DNA of 62,581 nt from an uncultured Clostridia bacterium (GCA_947632615.1 CANRPW010000014.1:1-62581), one strand, 5' to 3'; counted from the first letter of the stretch, positions 42,520-51,815 are shown. Notes: generated from the sequence alone by a model not told the origin. Numbers and translations: made by a program.

Positions 42520-42680
42520 GTGCATAATTCACCATACACCATACACATTACTCCAATTTTGTAATGACAGAGTCTATTTTTTTATGATTTTAGTAGTTGC
42601 TTTATTATGGATTTTTTTCATAGCCCAATATATAGTCTTGTAGTATTTAAGAATTTTTAAGAAAAAATTTATATTAATGG

Positions 42681-42708
42681 TTTACTTTTTTGACTTAATT
42701 TACTCTTT
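42681..42708 (+). promoter_or_regulatory. TcdR-type promoter of the 546-residue gene
   Basis: TTTACT, a 16-nt spacer and CTCTTT. The -10 equals the sequence I recall for C. difficile tcdA/tcdB promoters. It lies about 115 nt before the ATG. No sigma-A promoter of comparable quality is obvious nearby. Confidence 0.6.
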
Positions 42709-42823
42709 AATTATTAAAATATAAATTCATTTCAATTTATATTATAAAACGATCCAATGAATTTATATTTTGTTGCAACTATAATTATTCATACTTATAA
42801 ACAAATCTAAGGAGGTAAAAAAA

Positions 42824-44464
42824 ATGAGTTATGATTATAGTAAATCTAAATTAGTTGTGTTCACATCAAACCAATATACTGATAAACAATTTATGGCTAC
42901 CATAAACAGTAATATTGGATCAGCTTTTTATAACATGTCAAATTTCTTGAAAACCGAAAATACAGGTTATATTCTAATACCTCAAAATAATTATAATGAT
43001 TCGGTTGAAGATTCTGCAGGAAATTTATCAAATGTTAAAGAGTATGGAATTACCGAATTAGTAAATCCTGATGGTACCTTAAATGAAAATGCAGCCAATA
43101 TTTGCATAAATGAAATGTATATTTTTATTAAAAAACTTTTAGAACTCAAACATGATGTGAATTTGTGGATTGGAACTCCGGAAATTCATCATAAGAATTA
43201 TAGTTCTATGTTAAATACTATAGGCGGAGTTTCTAATGTATTAAATGGCTATAAAGCTTATGTGCAAAAATTGAAAAAGACTTTAGGCGATAATGTTTGG
43301 AAAAATAATATTATTGGAATTTACTACAATCAAGAATCCTTTTATGGAACAGGAAACGCTAATACTATGCTTACAGACAGTACTACGGATTTTTATCGCC
43401 AATATAAACTGATTAATGATTTCTCATATTATATTCATAATGAACTTGGGGAAAATAATAACAAATCATTAATATGGATACCTTATTTAGTTACGTCAGG
43501 TAGTGAAGATGACCAAGCAGCGAAGTTTAAAGAGATAGGAACAATGATAAATAAAACTACTTGCTTTGATTGTGTCTATGTACAACCGCATTTAGGTGTA
43601 TTGTATAATACCTATAAAGGTACAGTTTTTTATACATCAGATGACAAAAAAAATAACAATATTGAAAAAGATCCCAGAGAATGCTATGAGGAAGAAAAAA
43701 AATCAGGGATATTAAATATATCTGCCATAAGAAATAGTATGAATGATAATATTATGCGCTATAGAAATGGCGTTGTAGTCAATTCTGATATCCAAAACTA
43801 TGTAGGTAACTGCTTGATAGGAGCTGAATATGAGTATAACGAAAATGGTGAAAGTAGTTATCCAGATGAAGCATTATTTTCAGAATATCAGAAATTTGAT
43901 GATTGCGTTAATAAAAAGCCCCTTGCATTTTACTGGCAAGGAAATGTAAATAGGGTTTGTCAGATGATAGATGAGAAGTATGATGCTAGGAATTACAATA
44001 ACATAAAATGGACTTCCCCTTCGGGTGATGATTTTTCAAATTCTTTTATTTCAGATGGAGGAGAAGGCCTTAAAACAAGAGCGATGTTTACAAGCGATTT
44101 TAAGCTGAGAAAGAATGATAAAATATCTGTAGAACTTGGTATTAGTTTGGATATTGAGCATGTATCGGAATATAATGTATGGGAAGCAGAGGAAGACTAT
44201 ATAGTACAATTAAATGGAAGCCTTAATACGACTATTGATGCAACAGCAGGAAGTGACAACGGAGAAGACTATTTCAGATTTAACGGAGAGTGGAGAACTT
44301 TAGGAAGCTATGATGTAACTGAGGAATTTATCATATCCGATGATATGGATGGACAGTTTTTATCAATATATGTTTATGCCAATCCATTATCGGTACATGG
44401 CTCATCAATGGGTTACAATCTTTCGTATAGAATAAGTATTAATAATAGAATAGTTGTGGGATAA
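42824..44464 (+). CDS. DUF4855-like protein without signal peptide
   Basis: A 546-residue protein starting MSYDYSKSKLVVFTSNQ after AAGGAGG. There is no signal peptide or membrane span. Residues 100-300 resemble DUF4855, a presumed TIM-barrel glycosidase-like family: NIIGIYYNQESFYG, then SLIWIPYLVTSG and FDCVYVQPHLGV. The C-terminal 150 residues are beta-rich, ending YNLSYRISINNRIVVG, possibly a binding domain. It is enclosed by inverted repeats, and a TcdR-type promoter precedes it. Release through a holin would explain the missing signal peptide. Confidence 0.5.
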   Translation: MSYDYSKSKLVVFTSNQYTDKQFMATINSNIGSAFYNMSNFLKTENTGYILIPQNNYNDSVEDSAGNLSNVKEYGITELVNPDGTLNENAANICINEMYIFIKKLLELKHDVNLWIGTPEIHHKNYSSMLNTIGGVSNVLNGYKAYVQKLKKTLGDNVWKNNIIGIYYNQESFYGTGNANTMLTDSTTDFYRQYKLINDFSYYIHNELGENNNKSLIWIPYLVTSGSEDDQAAKFKEIGTMINKTTCFDCVYVQPHLGVLYNTYKGTVFYTSDDKKNNNIEKDPRECYEEEKKSGILNISAIRNSMNDNIMRYRNGVVVNSDIQNYVGNCLIGAEYEYNENGESSYPDEALFSEYQKFDDCVNKKPLAFYWQGNVNRVCQMIDEKYDARNYNNIKWTSPSGDDFSNSFISDGGEGLKTRAMFTSDFKLRKNDKISVELGISLDIEHVSEYNVWEAEEDYIVQLNGSLNTTIDATAGSDNGEDYFRFNGEWRTLGSYDVTEEFIISDDMDGQFLSIYVYANPLSVHGSSMGYNLSYRISINNRIVVG

Positions 44465-44526
44465 AAATGTTTTTATAAAGAAGTGGACTTCACCTTTGCC
44501 AAACTTGGACAAAGTATATGGCGAAT

Positions 44527-44724
44527 TATGTATGGTGACAGAATGAAGCAGTAACACAAAAGTTCAAGCAAGTCAAGGGTAAATACACAGCCTGACGGCT
44601 GCCCTTGACATGCTCGTCCTTTTGTACTATAGGCTAATAATAGCGGTTAAGCAGAAATCTGCTAACCGCTGCATATCAACTATTAAATTGTCATAGAAAG
44701 TCAATTTACAGAAAAAATTTCACA
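44527..44724 (-). repeat. 198-bp inverted repeat, right arm
   Basis: Reverse complement of the left arm with four mismatches. It lies just past the 546-residue gene and just past the end of the decayed holin gene, separating them. Confidence 0.9.
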
Positions 44725-44740
44725 TTGTCCTTTATATATT

Positions 44741-45142
44741 TTAATTCCTTGAATTCCTAAGTTGCTGTAATGTATTCTTTAGCTGTTCCGGAAGGGGGGG
44801 GGGATGAATACAACCGCGTTTTCTAAAATACTTATTCCCTCATTTGGTAAAAAAAAATACAATAACTACTTCTCTTAATGGAAGAGATGTGTCTATTACT
44901 TTACCAAGTATATATGCAGTTGAAACGATTATCAAAATAACAACTTTTCTTATGACTCCCTAAAAAACAATTTTACTGTCAACATTCTTTTTGAAGTAAC
45001 CTTTGAGAATACCTGTAATGTAATCAAATATCATAAACATAATCAAGGCATTAAGCAAAATATCACAGCCGCCTAATAGTTTTATAACTATTCCACCTAT
45101 AAAACCAATAAGAATACAGAACGCATTAAATAGTTTTTCCAT
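44741..45142 (-). pseudogene. holin gene (TcdE/phage holin 4 type) with three lesions
   Basis: ATG at 45142, eight nt after GGGAG. The first 60 residues (MEKLFNAFCILIGFIGGIVI, then LIMFMIFDYITGILKGYF) are a normal holin N-terminus with two membrane spans. Then TAG at 44960-44962 replaces the expected Lys; the same frame continues GVIRKVVILIIVSTAYILGK. An A9 tract (44849-44857) shifts the frame before NEGISILENAVVFI, and a G10 tract (44794-44803) shifts it again before PEQLKNTLQQLRNSRN and TAA. The restored protein would be about 130 residues. Confidence 0.75.
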
Positions 45143-45205
45143 AAGCATAACTCCCTTGTTTAAAGATATATATATATTTAAGCAACTAAGACTATATAGT
45201 AAAAT

Positions 45206-45243
45206 AAGGCTGTATCCTAAAAACACTAACAGGATACAGCCTT
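45206..45243 (-). terminator. terminator between the 341-residue and holin genes
   Basis: A perfect 13-base-pair stem, AAGGCTGTATCCT with AGGATACAGCCTT, is followed on the minus strand by ATTTTAC. The region 45244-45390 holds nothing else I can identify. Confidence 0.75.
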
Positions 45244-45390
45244 AAACTTTATACAAACTGCTTAATAATAAATAAGATCTTCTCTTCCTATCCATTCAAT
45301 TCATTTGTGAAATAGAAAGACGCTTGACTTACTAACTACCTATAAGGTTTATCCTTATATACACCGGCAATCAGCTAAATAATCTTAAAT

Positions 45391-46416
45391 TTAAGCTGAA
45401 TACTGTACGCTTACATCTCCATAGTTTCCTCCGGGCAGAACAAACCAAAATGAAGTGCCACTAGTTAAAGTGAATTTTGCAGGAGAAGTTTTTGAAGCAT
45501 CGGTACTAACCCAAGTTCCATTAACCTTAACTACATATCTTCCACTTGATGACTGCTTAGGTGTAAGTGTAACTTTCTTAGCATTGGTGTTTGTTCCATA
45601 AAATGCATAGACAATACCATAATTGCCCAAATTCCCATTCTGACTAAAAGGAAGTGTATTTGTAGGATTCTGGAATTCATTTGTATTATTATTAGCCGAG
45701 ATAACAATGCCATTAGAAAACTTGCCCATAGCAAAGGCATATTCACTTGTACCTAAAGCCCCATATCTCTGAATGTTAGAATACACACCTGTTGCAGAAG
45801 AATTAGAACCATATGTTTTATTAGTTGCGGGGTCTATAAGGTTAAGATCTGCACTTGATATTTTTGCAGTAATTCCTGCTCTTTTTTCCCAGTCAGCCTG
45901 TGATGCATCAACCGCAAATATTTTACACTGCAATGAACTGCCTGAATTTACTTTAAATCTAACACGACCGTTTATTACCTTTGTACCCATAACAGAGGTG
46001 GAAAGCAAAGGTGTGAAACCTAAAGTGCTTGAAGTGCCTACAGGCACTGTTACAGTCTGAGATTTGGAACTCTTTAAAAACTCAAGCGTCATTTCAGCAC
46101 CAACAATATAACTTGGATTAGAAGTAGTTACTGTGCCTGATTTAATTGCAGACTTCAGTATCGTTATAGAACCCGTGGATGAACTGGAAGTGTTTTTGAT
46201 ACCTATACCGATCTGTATAGTTTTACCTGAGTAATTCCAGTTATAGAACTCAGCTTCATATACCTGACCTGCTGTGAGCGGTATTATCGTAAATGCTCTG
46301 CCATATGCGGAGGTGTCGAGTAAGTTTGCTCCTATGTTTTCGGGTCCGTTTGAATAGATAAAGCTGTTAATGGATGTACCATCATAATCTTTTCCCTGTG
46401 TAAAAGAAATTGCCAT
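45391..46416 (-). CDS. beta-rich protein without signal peptide, candidate effector
   Basis: A 341-residue protein, MAISFTQGKDYDGTSINSFI onward, with AAGGAGG upstream. It is rich in Ser, Thr, Gly and Asn and contains almost no Cys. At least two beta-sandwich-like parts are suggested (residues 30-170 and 215-341); the second includes GNYGIVYAFYGTNTNAKKVT, a pattern seen in bacterial surface carbohydrate-binding domains. No signal peptide. It is preceded by a TcdR-type promoter and followed by the decayed holin gene. The true activity is unknown. Confidence 0.6.
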   Translation of the reverse strand: MAISFTQGKDYDGTSINSFIYSNGPENIGANLLDTSAYGRAFTIIPLTAGQVYEAEFYNWNYSGKTIQIGIGIKNTSSSSTGSITILKSAIKSGTVTTSNPSYIVGAEMTLEFLKSSKSQTVTVPVGTSSTLGFTPLLSTSVMGTKVINGRVRFKVNSGSSLQCKIFAVDASQADWEKRAGITAKISSADLNLIDPATNKTYGSNSSATGVYSNIQRYGALGTSEYAFAMGKFSNGIVISANNNTNEFQNPTNTLPFSQNGNLGNYGIVYAFYGTNTNAKKVTLTPKQSSSGRYVVKVNGTWVSTDASKTSPAKFTLTSGTSFWFVLPGGNYGDVSVQYSA

Positions 46417-46513
46417 AGTTTGTCATCCTCCTTAGTAAAAGAATTAAACATTCGCCATACAACTTTGCAAGGGTTGCCAAGCGAAATATTGTTTTCCCAG
46501 CTGGTTAATATAT

Positions 46514-46541
46514 AAGGAGTATTTTTGATTCAAAATGTAAA
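46514..46541 (-). promoter_or_regulatory. TcdR-type promoter of the 341-residue gene
   Basis: TTTACA, a 16-nt spacer and CTCCTT on the minus strand, about 97 nt before the ATG. Spacer length and hexamers match the promoter at 42681 with one difference each. Confidence 0.6.
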
Positions 46542-46636
46542 CCGGAAAAACAAATTTTTTATAAAAGATTTTAATTCTGGAGGATTATTTTTAAACTTTA
46601 ATAATTATTCTTGTTAAAACTTCTATTTATAAAAAT

Positions 46637-46665
46637 AACCCCATTTCAAAACTCAAAATGGGGTT
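46637..46665 (-). terminator. terminator of the SLH/WG-repeat gene
   Basis: AACCCCATTT and AAATGGGGTT form a ten-base-pair stem; the minus strand continues ATTTTTATAA. Confidence 0.65.
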
Positions 46666-46688
46666 TAGATATAAATTTAAAATCAATA

Positions 46689-48470
46689 TTATATTAACTG
46701 TTGACCTAAATAAGTATATCCTCTGAAATTATTATTGCTATCTATAATAAATATTACTCCGTTATCGCAATATAATTCAGAAACGCCACTTTCAACACTT
46801 ATTGTAGAAAGAACTTCTCCTATATTGTCATATACAGTAATATTATTGTCATTTAAAATACAAAATGTTCCGTTCCCAGTTATACCATATTTGTCACTGT
46901 CGACAATGGCAATTTCCTTACCTTGTCTTGTAAGTATTCTGTCATAGCGTGAAGTTTCTGTAACATATGCCGTAGCAATATATAAGTCAGCAGAATCATT
47001 ATATAATATGTCAACTTTATCATTTGAAAACAAGACTTCTCCATCGCTGTTATAAATACTGTATTTTCCGTTGCTATCTTCTGCATATATATCACCACTG
47101 TTTAAAAGTCTTGCATTAACAATTTTATTTTTATTGGCATCTAAAACTATACCCTTTCCCGCTTTTGCTACAGAACAGAATTTGCCATCATACTCAGCAT
47201 TTTTCTTTACAATATATAAATCCCCAACGGCATCATCTATATATTCTCCTTCGCTAAGATTAGGATTGAAGTTTGAAATAACTGTTCCGAAACGATCAAT
47301 AAGCCTATAGTCATTTCTTTCTTTGACAATGGCCCTTCCACTACAGAACATATAGGCATCATTATATTTCTTTGGAATAATAAGTTTTCCTTCCGAATTA
47401 TAATAGCCGTATAAACCGGATTCTCTATCACTCACAGCAACGAGTGTTTCTCCTACACCACTTTTAAATGTATTCGAAGATATTATATAATCTCCTATGA
47501 TTTCGCCTGTATTCAAATCAACAATTCCTTCGCTGTTTTCTAAAGCAGCTAAACATCCGAAAATATTGCCATTAGTAAAACTGCTCGCCACAACATCGCC
47601 TCTTGAATTAATAACTCTGTTCCCGGAAGCAGAACCTAAGTCTACAATAGCATAACCATTTTCAAAACTCCCGGCATTATATATAATGTAATCTAAATTC
47701 AAGTCTATTGTCTGCACACCTTTTTCGTTTATATAGCACCAACTCGTATTATCACCATTAACTGTTTTCTTTGCGTACAGATAATCCCTTTTCGGTATAC
47801 TTGATTTTCCTTCAGAATAAAGTTCATATAGCCGCATTATAGTTACAATGGCTTGTTCTCTCGAATAAGTTCCATTTACGTCAAAAAGGTTATTATCAGT
47901 TCCCTGCATAATACCATACATAAAACAGTAATTTATGCTCTCTTGTGCCCAACTCTGAATTTTATAACCATCTCTGAAAATATGTGGTATAATAGGTGCA
48001 GCATTCATTTCTATAACTTTTTCAGAAAAGCTTGGTCTAAGTTCGGTAAAGCGTTTTTCAAGTGTTGTAGACATATAAAGCATTCGGCTTGCCTCTTGTC
48101 TTGTTATGTTTCCTTCGGGGTTAAACCTTCCCCCACCAACACCAGCCACAATCCCTAAAGCTGATGCAGATATAACTGATTCATTAGAAGTATCTATGTA
48201 ATTTATACCTCCTTTCTCAACTTTAGTAATATTTCCATCAACTTTATTCAACATACTAATTACTAACGTACAGAATTCTTCTCTTGTTATAGGTTGGGTA
48301 TAATTATTTTGAAGATCATTGGGTACAAACCCCACTGTTATAGCTTCTTCAACTTCCGCCTGTGCCCAATTGCTCATAGTATTAGAAGTCACATCAGAAT
48401 AAACAGAAACATTACCGGATATCAATGCCCCGCAAAGTATTAATATGCCTAATTTATTTTTTAATTTCAT
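46689..48470 (-). CDS. surface protein with SLH domains and WG repeats
   Basis: A 593-residue protein. Residues 1-26 are a signal peptide. Three SLH domains follow (about 30-215): NWAQAEVEEAITVGFVPNDL, SVISASALGIVAGVGGGRFN and SWAQESINYCFMYGIMQGTD with the TREE/TRQEA motifs. From 230 to the end, WG/KWG-type repeats occur (YINEKGVQTIDLNLDYI, GLYGYYNSEGKLIIPKKYND). It binds the secondary wall polymer through SLH and exposes the repeat domain. Own sigma-A promoter and terminator. Confidence 0.85.
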   Translation of the reverse strand: MKLKNKLGILILCGALISGNVSVYSDVTSNTMSNWAQAEVEEAITVGFVPNDLQNNYTQPITREEFCTLVISMLNKVDGNITKVEKGGINYIDTSNESVISASALGIVAGVGGGRFNPEGNITRQEASRMLYMSTTLEKRFTELRPSFSEKVIEMNAAPIIPHIFRDGYKIQSWAQESINYCFMYGIMQGTDNNLFDVNGTYSREQAIVTIMRLYELYSEGKSSIPKRDYLYAKKTVNGDNTSWCYINEKGVQTIDLNLDYIIYNAGSFENGYAIVDLGSASGNRVINSRGDVVASSFTNGNIFGCLAALENSEGIVDLNTGEIIGDYIISSNTFKSGVGETLVAVSDRESGLYGYYNSEGKLIIPKKYNDAYMFCSGRAIVKERNDYRLIDRFGTVISNFNPNLSEGEYIDDAVGDLYIVKKNAEYDGKFCSVAKAGKGIVLDANKNKIVNARLLNSGDIYAEDSNGKYSIYNSDGEVLFSNDKVDILYNDSADLYIATAYVTETSRYDRILTRQGKEIAIVDSDKYGITGNGTFCILNDNNITVYDNIGEVLSTISVESGVSELYCDNGVIFIIDSNNNFRGYTYLGQQLI

Positions 48471-48527
48471 ATTTAAAACTTCCCTCCTTAATTACTGTTA
48501 AATTGAAATTTTATGTTTTGTAAACTA

Positions 48528-48556
48528 AGTATAACACTTTATAAGCATCAAATCAA
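48528..48556 (-). promoter_or_regulatory. sigma-A promoter of the SLH/WG-repeat gene
   Basis: TTGATT, a 17-nt spacer and TATACT on the minus strand, about 55 nt before the ATG. Confidence 0.6.
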
Positions 48557-48611
48557 GAAAAACCTACAAAAAGTATAAACTTCTATTATTTGTATTACTA
48601 TTACACAAAAC

Positions 48612-48653
48612 AACCTCTAAGAGACTTATAATAAAAACCATCTCTTAGAGGTT
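48612..48653 (-). terminator. terminator of the 139-residue secreted protein gene
   Basis: A perfect 13-base-pair stem, AACCTCTAAGAGA with TCTCTTAGAGGTT, followed on the minus strand by GTTTTGTG. Confidence 0.65.
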
Positions 48654-48682
48654 ATATATTTACTTACATCTTTGAGTACCCG

Positions 48683-49102
48683 TTACACATAATTGGTTTC
48701 TAAAGTTTTGCCGTCTTCATCCAGAACCACAAACTTTACTTTTGCAAAATAAACAGTGCCTGATGTAAGTTTAAAATCTTTATTATATGTACCATTTTCG
48801 CCGTACAATGTTTTTGTATGTGTACTGACGCAATTTCCTGAACTTGCTTCATAAATCTCCATAGTTACTTTCATATGAGAATAATTACTTTTTAAATGAT
48901 AATCCGAACCCACATTAATATAACTTGTAGCAGTACTATTAATTGTTGCAGAATAACTAATTAAATAATCTGAAGCTTTTGGAGATATAGTGTCATCTAA
49001 AGAAATACTGCATTCATTTGTGTTGTTACAACTTGTTTCATTAGCATAAACAATATTTGGGTACATTAATAAAAAAGAAAGAATAAATAAAATATATTTC
49101 AT
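48683..49102 (-). CDS. small secreted protein, paralogue of the one at 39236
   Basis: A 139-residue protein with signal peptide (1-20, ending VYANE). The mature part contains KASDYLISYSATINSTATSY, EASSGNCVSTH and DFKLTSGTVYFAKVKF, the same ordered pattern as the protein 9 kb away. The nearest AAGGAG lies about 20 nt before the ATG, farther than usual, and there is no closer one. From 49103 to 49388 I see no gene. Confidence 0.6.
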   Translation of the reverse strand: MKYILFILSFLLMYPNIVYANETSCNNTNECSISLDDTISPKASDYLISYSATINSTATSYINVGSDYHLKSNYSHMKVTMEIYEASSGNCVSTHTKTLYGENGTYNKDFKLTSGTVYFAKVKFVVLDEDGKTLETNYV

Positions 49103-49388
49103 ATAGCAACAGTAAAATTCAGAGATCTCCTTATGAATTAATATTGGGAGATTACCTATATGTTTTATTGCTGTGGCTTTTCCAATTCAATATTTGTCTG
49201 ATTTGTCGAAATGTGCATATAGCAAATTATGGAGAAAGACAAGGTATTTTGTGGATTTATGAATTACGCCAAATTGTTTAACTTTTTGGCGTAATTGGGT
49301 TTTAGTGGCTTAAAGGGGGATAGGGGGTCAAAAAGTATTGTCGTTTACATTGTATAGAGCCTTAAAACACACTAAAGGGCGAAATAAA

Positions 49389-49421
49389 AATAAGGGCTTT
49401 GGTATCTGAAAAGCCCTTATT
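49389..49421 (-). terminator. terminator of the rlmD/yhaM operon
   Basis: AATAAGGGCTTT and AAAGCCCTTATT form a 12-base-pair stem followed on the minus strand by TTTATTTC, 16 nt beyond the methyltransferase stop. Confidence 0.8.
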
Positions 49422-49437
49422 TATCGTGTTTTTGGGG

Positions 49438-50790
49438 TTATTTTCTTTTGAGCAGGACTACGGTTTCGATGTGAGTGGTGTGGGGGAACATGTCTACCGG
49501 TTGGATTTGGGTGGGGGTGTAGGTGGGGAAGAGTTGCTTTAGGTCTCGGGATAGGGTGGAGGGATTGCAGGAGGTGTAGATGAGCTTGGCAGGGGCGGCG
49601 TGGAGGATGGTGGTTAAAAGGGTGGGGTCGCAGCCTTTGCGTGGGGGATCTACTACTATTACATCCGGAGTGATAGCTGAGTCGCAGAGGGTGGGGCAGA
49701 TTGTTTCAGCGGCGCCGGTGTAGAAGTGAGTGTTTGTCAGGTTGTTGTTTTTGGCGTTGTTATTGGCATCTTTAATGGCTTGGGGGACGATCTCTATGCC
49801 GTAGACTGCTTTGGTTTTTTGGGCAAGAAATAAAGAGATCGTGCCTATGCCGCAGTACAGGTCGAAGACTGTTTCGTTGCCTTTAAGGTCGGCAAGAGAA
49901 AGAATTGTGTCGTAAAGCTTCTCTGTCTGTATTGGGTTTACCTGAAAAAAGGACAGAGGTGATATTTCAAATTTTATGTCTTTGATGTAGTCGGTTATAT
50001 ATCCGCTGCCAAAGACGGTTTTATTGGTGTTTCCTAAGATAACATTTGTATTTTTCTTATTAATGTTTAATACGACTGTAGTTACGCCGGATCTTTGAAG
50101 AAGAGGGGTAAGGTCGTCTATATGGGGAAAGTCGTCTGAGTTTATTACAAGGCATACCATTATATCCTTTGTTTTGAAGGCGGTTTTGATAAGAATATGT
50201 CTGAGAATGCCGGTTTGGTCGTATTCGTTGTAGGCAGGGATGTTGTGACTGTCCATAAAGTCAGTAACTATTTTAAGTATGGGGGCATCCGTTTCTGATG
50301 CGAGCATACATTCCTCTATGGGGATTATGTTGTGACTTCTGGGAGCATAAAAGCCGGCAACGGTTTTTCCGTTTTTTGTGCCTACGGGATATTGACCTTT
50401 ATTGCGATAGTGATAGGGGTGCTCCATTCCTATGGTTTTGTTTACGCTAAGGCTTTTGGGAAGGCCGCCTATTCTTGTCAGGTTGTTTTTTACTGTATTT
50501 TGCTTGAAGTCGAGCTGGGCAGAGTATGAAATATGGCGAAGATTGCAGCCGCCGCATTTGCCGAAATGCTTGCAGTCGGGGACTGTACGAAGAGGGGATG
50601 ATTTTATTATATCTTTTATTATGCCATAGCCGTAATTTTTTTTCAGCTTGACAATCTGCATTTTTATTATGTCACCGGGGGCTGCGCCAAACACAAAGAA
50701 GGCAAAGCCATTGACCTTGCCTATGCCCATTCCGTCTACGGACAGATCTGTTATTTCTATTTCCAATTCTTGATTTTTTTTAAAATTCAT
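49438..50790 (-). CDS. rlmD: 23S rRNA (uracil-C5)-methyltransferase, RlmD/RlmCD family
   Basis: A 450-residue enzyme that puts a methyl group on C5 of uridine in 23S rRNA. Residues 1-60 are a TRAM domain. CKHFGKCGGC near 75 supplies cysteines of the iron-sulfur cluster. The SAM-binding motif is VFDLYCGIGTISLFLA near 300, followed by VIVDPPRKGCDP, and the catalytic Cys is in IYTSCNPSTLSRDL. It starts 7 nt after yhaM. In Gram-positives one enzyme often serves two sites, so the symbol is approximate. Confidence 0.9.
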   Translation of the reverse strand: MNFKKNQELEIEITDLSVDGMGIGKVNGFAFFVFGAAPGDIIKMQIVKLKKNYGYGIIKDIIKSSPLRTVPDCKHFGKCGGCNLRHISYSAQLDFKQNTVKNNLTRIGGLPKSLSVNKTIGMEHPYHYRNKGQYPVGTKNGKTVAGFYAPRSHNIIPIEECMLASETDAPILKIVTDFMDSHNIPAYNEYDQTGILRHILIKTAFKTKDIMVCLVINSDDFPHIDDLTPLLQRSGVTTVVLNINKKNTNVILGNTNKTVFGSGYITDYIKDIKFEISPLSFFQVNPIQTEKLYDTILSLADLKGNETVFDLYCGIGTISLFLAQKTKAVYGIEIVPQAIKDANNNAKNNNLTNTHFYTGAAETICPTLCDSAITPDVIVVDPPRKGCDPTLLTTILHAAPAKLIYTSCNPSTLSRDLKQLFPTYTPTQIQPVDMFPHTTHIETVVLLKRK

Positions 50791-50797
50791 ATTGACC

Positions 50798-51742
50798 TCA
50801 CAGCTCCGAGCGGCGTATATTTCTGCCTAAAATATGATTATAGCCGATCCACGGTCCGGCTCCCTTTTCCTTTTCTGACATTTCAATAAACATATTTGCT
50901 TTAGCATCTGTATTATCTGCACAGTACAGCAAAAAAGCCTCAAGCGTACTGGGGAGCTTCGGTGAGCCGAAATCAAATTCACCGTGATGAGATACTATAC
51001 AATGCTTTAAAAGCAGCTCGGCTTCCTTGGGGAAGTCTTTTATTTTTGCACATTCCTTACTTACCAACTCCGAGCCCATTACTATGTGACCTAAAAGCTG
51101 ACCGTAGTCCGTATAATCGTTTTCAGGAAACGGAGATATCTCATAAATTTTGCAAAGATCGTGAAGCATAGCTGCGGTTATGAGAAGGTCGCGGTTTACG
51201 TATTCTTTATAGTTTTCGGCATAAAAATCGCAAAGCTTTGTCACCGAGAGAGTGTGCTCTACAAGACCGCCCATATAGGAATGGTGCATTGATTTAGCCG
51301 CAGAGTGAGCACGGAATTTCTGAATGAGTGATTTGTTATCTATATATATGTTTTCCAGCAGCTTTTTAAAATATGGCGTTTTAACAGTGTCTATAAATGA
51401 AACAAACTCATCATAAAGAGAGTCTATATCATAACGGCTTGAGGGAACGTAATCCTTAGGGTCGTATTCGCCTGTTTCCGAACGTCTGAGCCTTCTTATA
51501 TTAAGCTGAAGATCGCCGTTAAACGAGGTAACAAAGGCTTCTACCTTTATAAAGTCGCCCTCGTTAAATTCTCCTATTAGATGTGTTATATCCCATATTT
51601 TACCGTCAACTGTGCCTGTTTTGTCGTAAAGCCTCAGGGAAACATAATTCTTTCCCGCTTTTGATTTTTGCAGCTTCTTTTGCTTGCAGAGATAATGCTC
51701 TGTTATAGTTTCTCCCTCGCGCAGCTCTTCAATATATTTCAT
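50798..51742 (-). CDS. yhaM: 3'-5' exoribonuclease YhaM
   Basis: A 314-residue enzyme. The N-terminal OB-fold (LRLYDKTGTVDGKIWDITHL) binds nucleic acid, and the C-terminal HD domain contains MHHSYMGGLVEHTLSV, AAMLHDLCKI and HCIVSHHGEFDFGSP. YhaM trims short 3' ends of RNA. Normal length and gene form for Firmicutes. Confidence 0.92.
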   Translation of the reverse strand: MKYIEELREGETITEHYLCKQKKLQKSKAGKNYVSLRLYDKTGTVDGKIWDITHLIGEFNEGDFIKVEAFVTSFNGDLQLNIRRLRRSETGEYDPKDYVPSSRYDIDSLYDEFVSFIDTVKTPYFKKLLENIYIDNKSLIQKFRAHSAAKSMHHSYMGGLVEHTLSVTKLCDFYAENYKEYVNRDLLITAAMLHDLCKIYEISPFPENDYTDYGQLLGHIVMGSELVSKECAKIKDFPKEAELLLKHCIVSHHGEFDFGSPKLPSTLEAFLLYCADNTDAKANMFIEMSEKEKGAGPWIGYNHILGRNIRRSEL

Positions 51743-51815
51743 AACTGATCCTCCGATTGAATATTATTAAATAGGTTTTATAAAACGCTAAAGCCGTCCA
51801 GACTGCGGTACCACC

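Noticed and set aside
45148..45226. Longer N-terminus for the holin with a first hydrophobic segment
   Set aside because: The ribosome binding site and family pattern point to ATG 45142; the upstream part overlaps the terminator hairpin.
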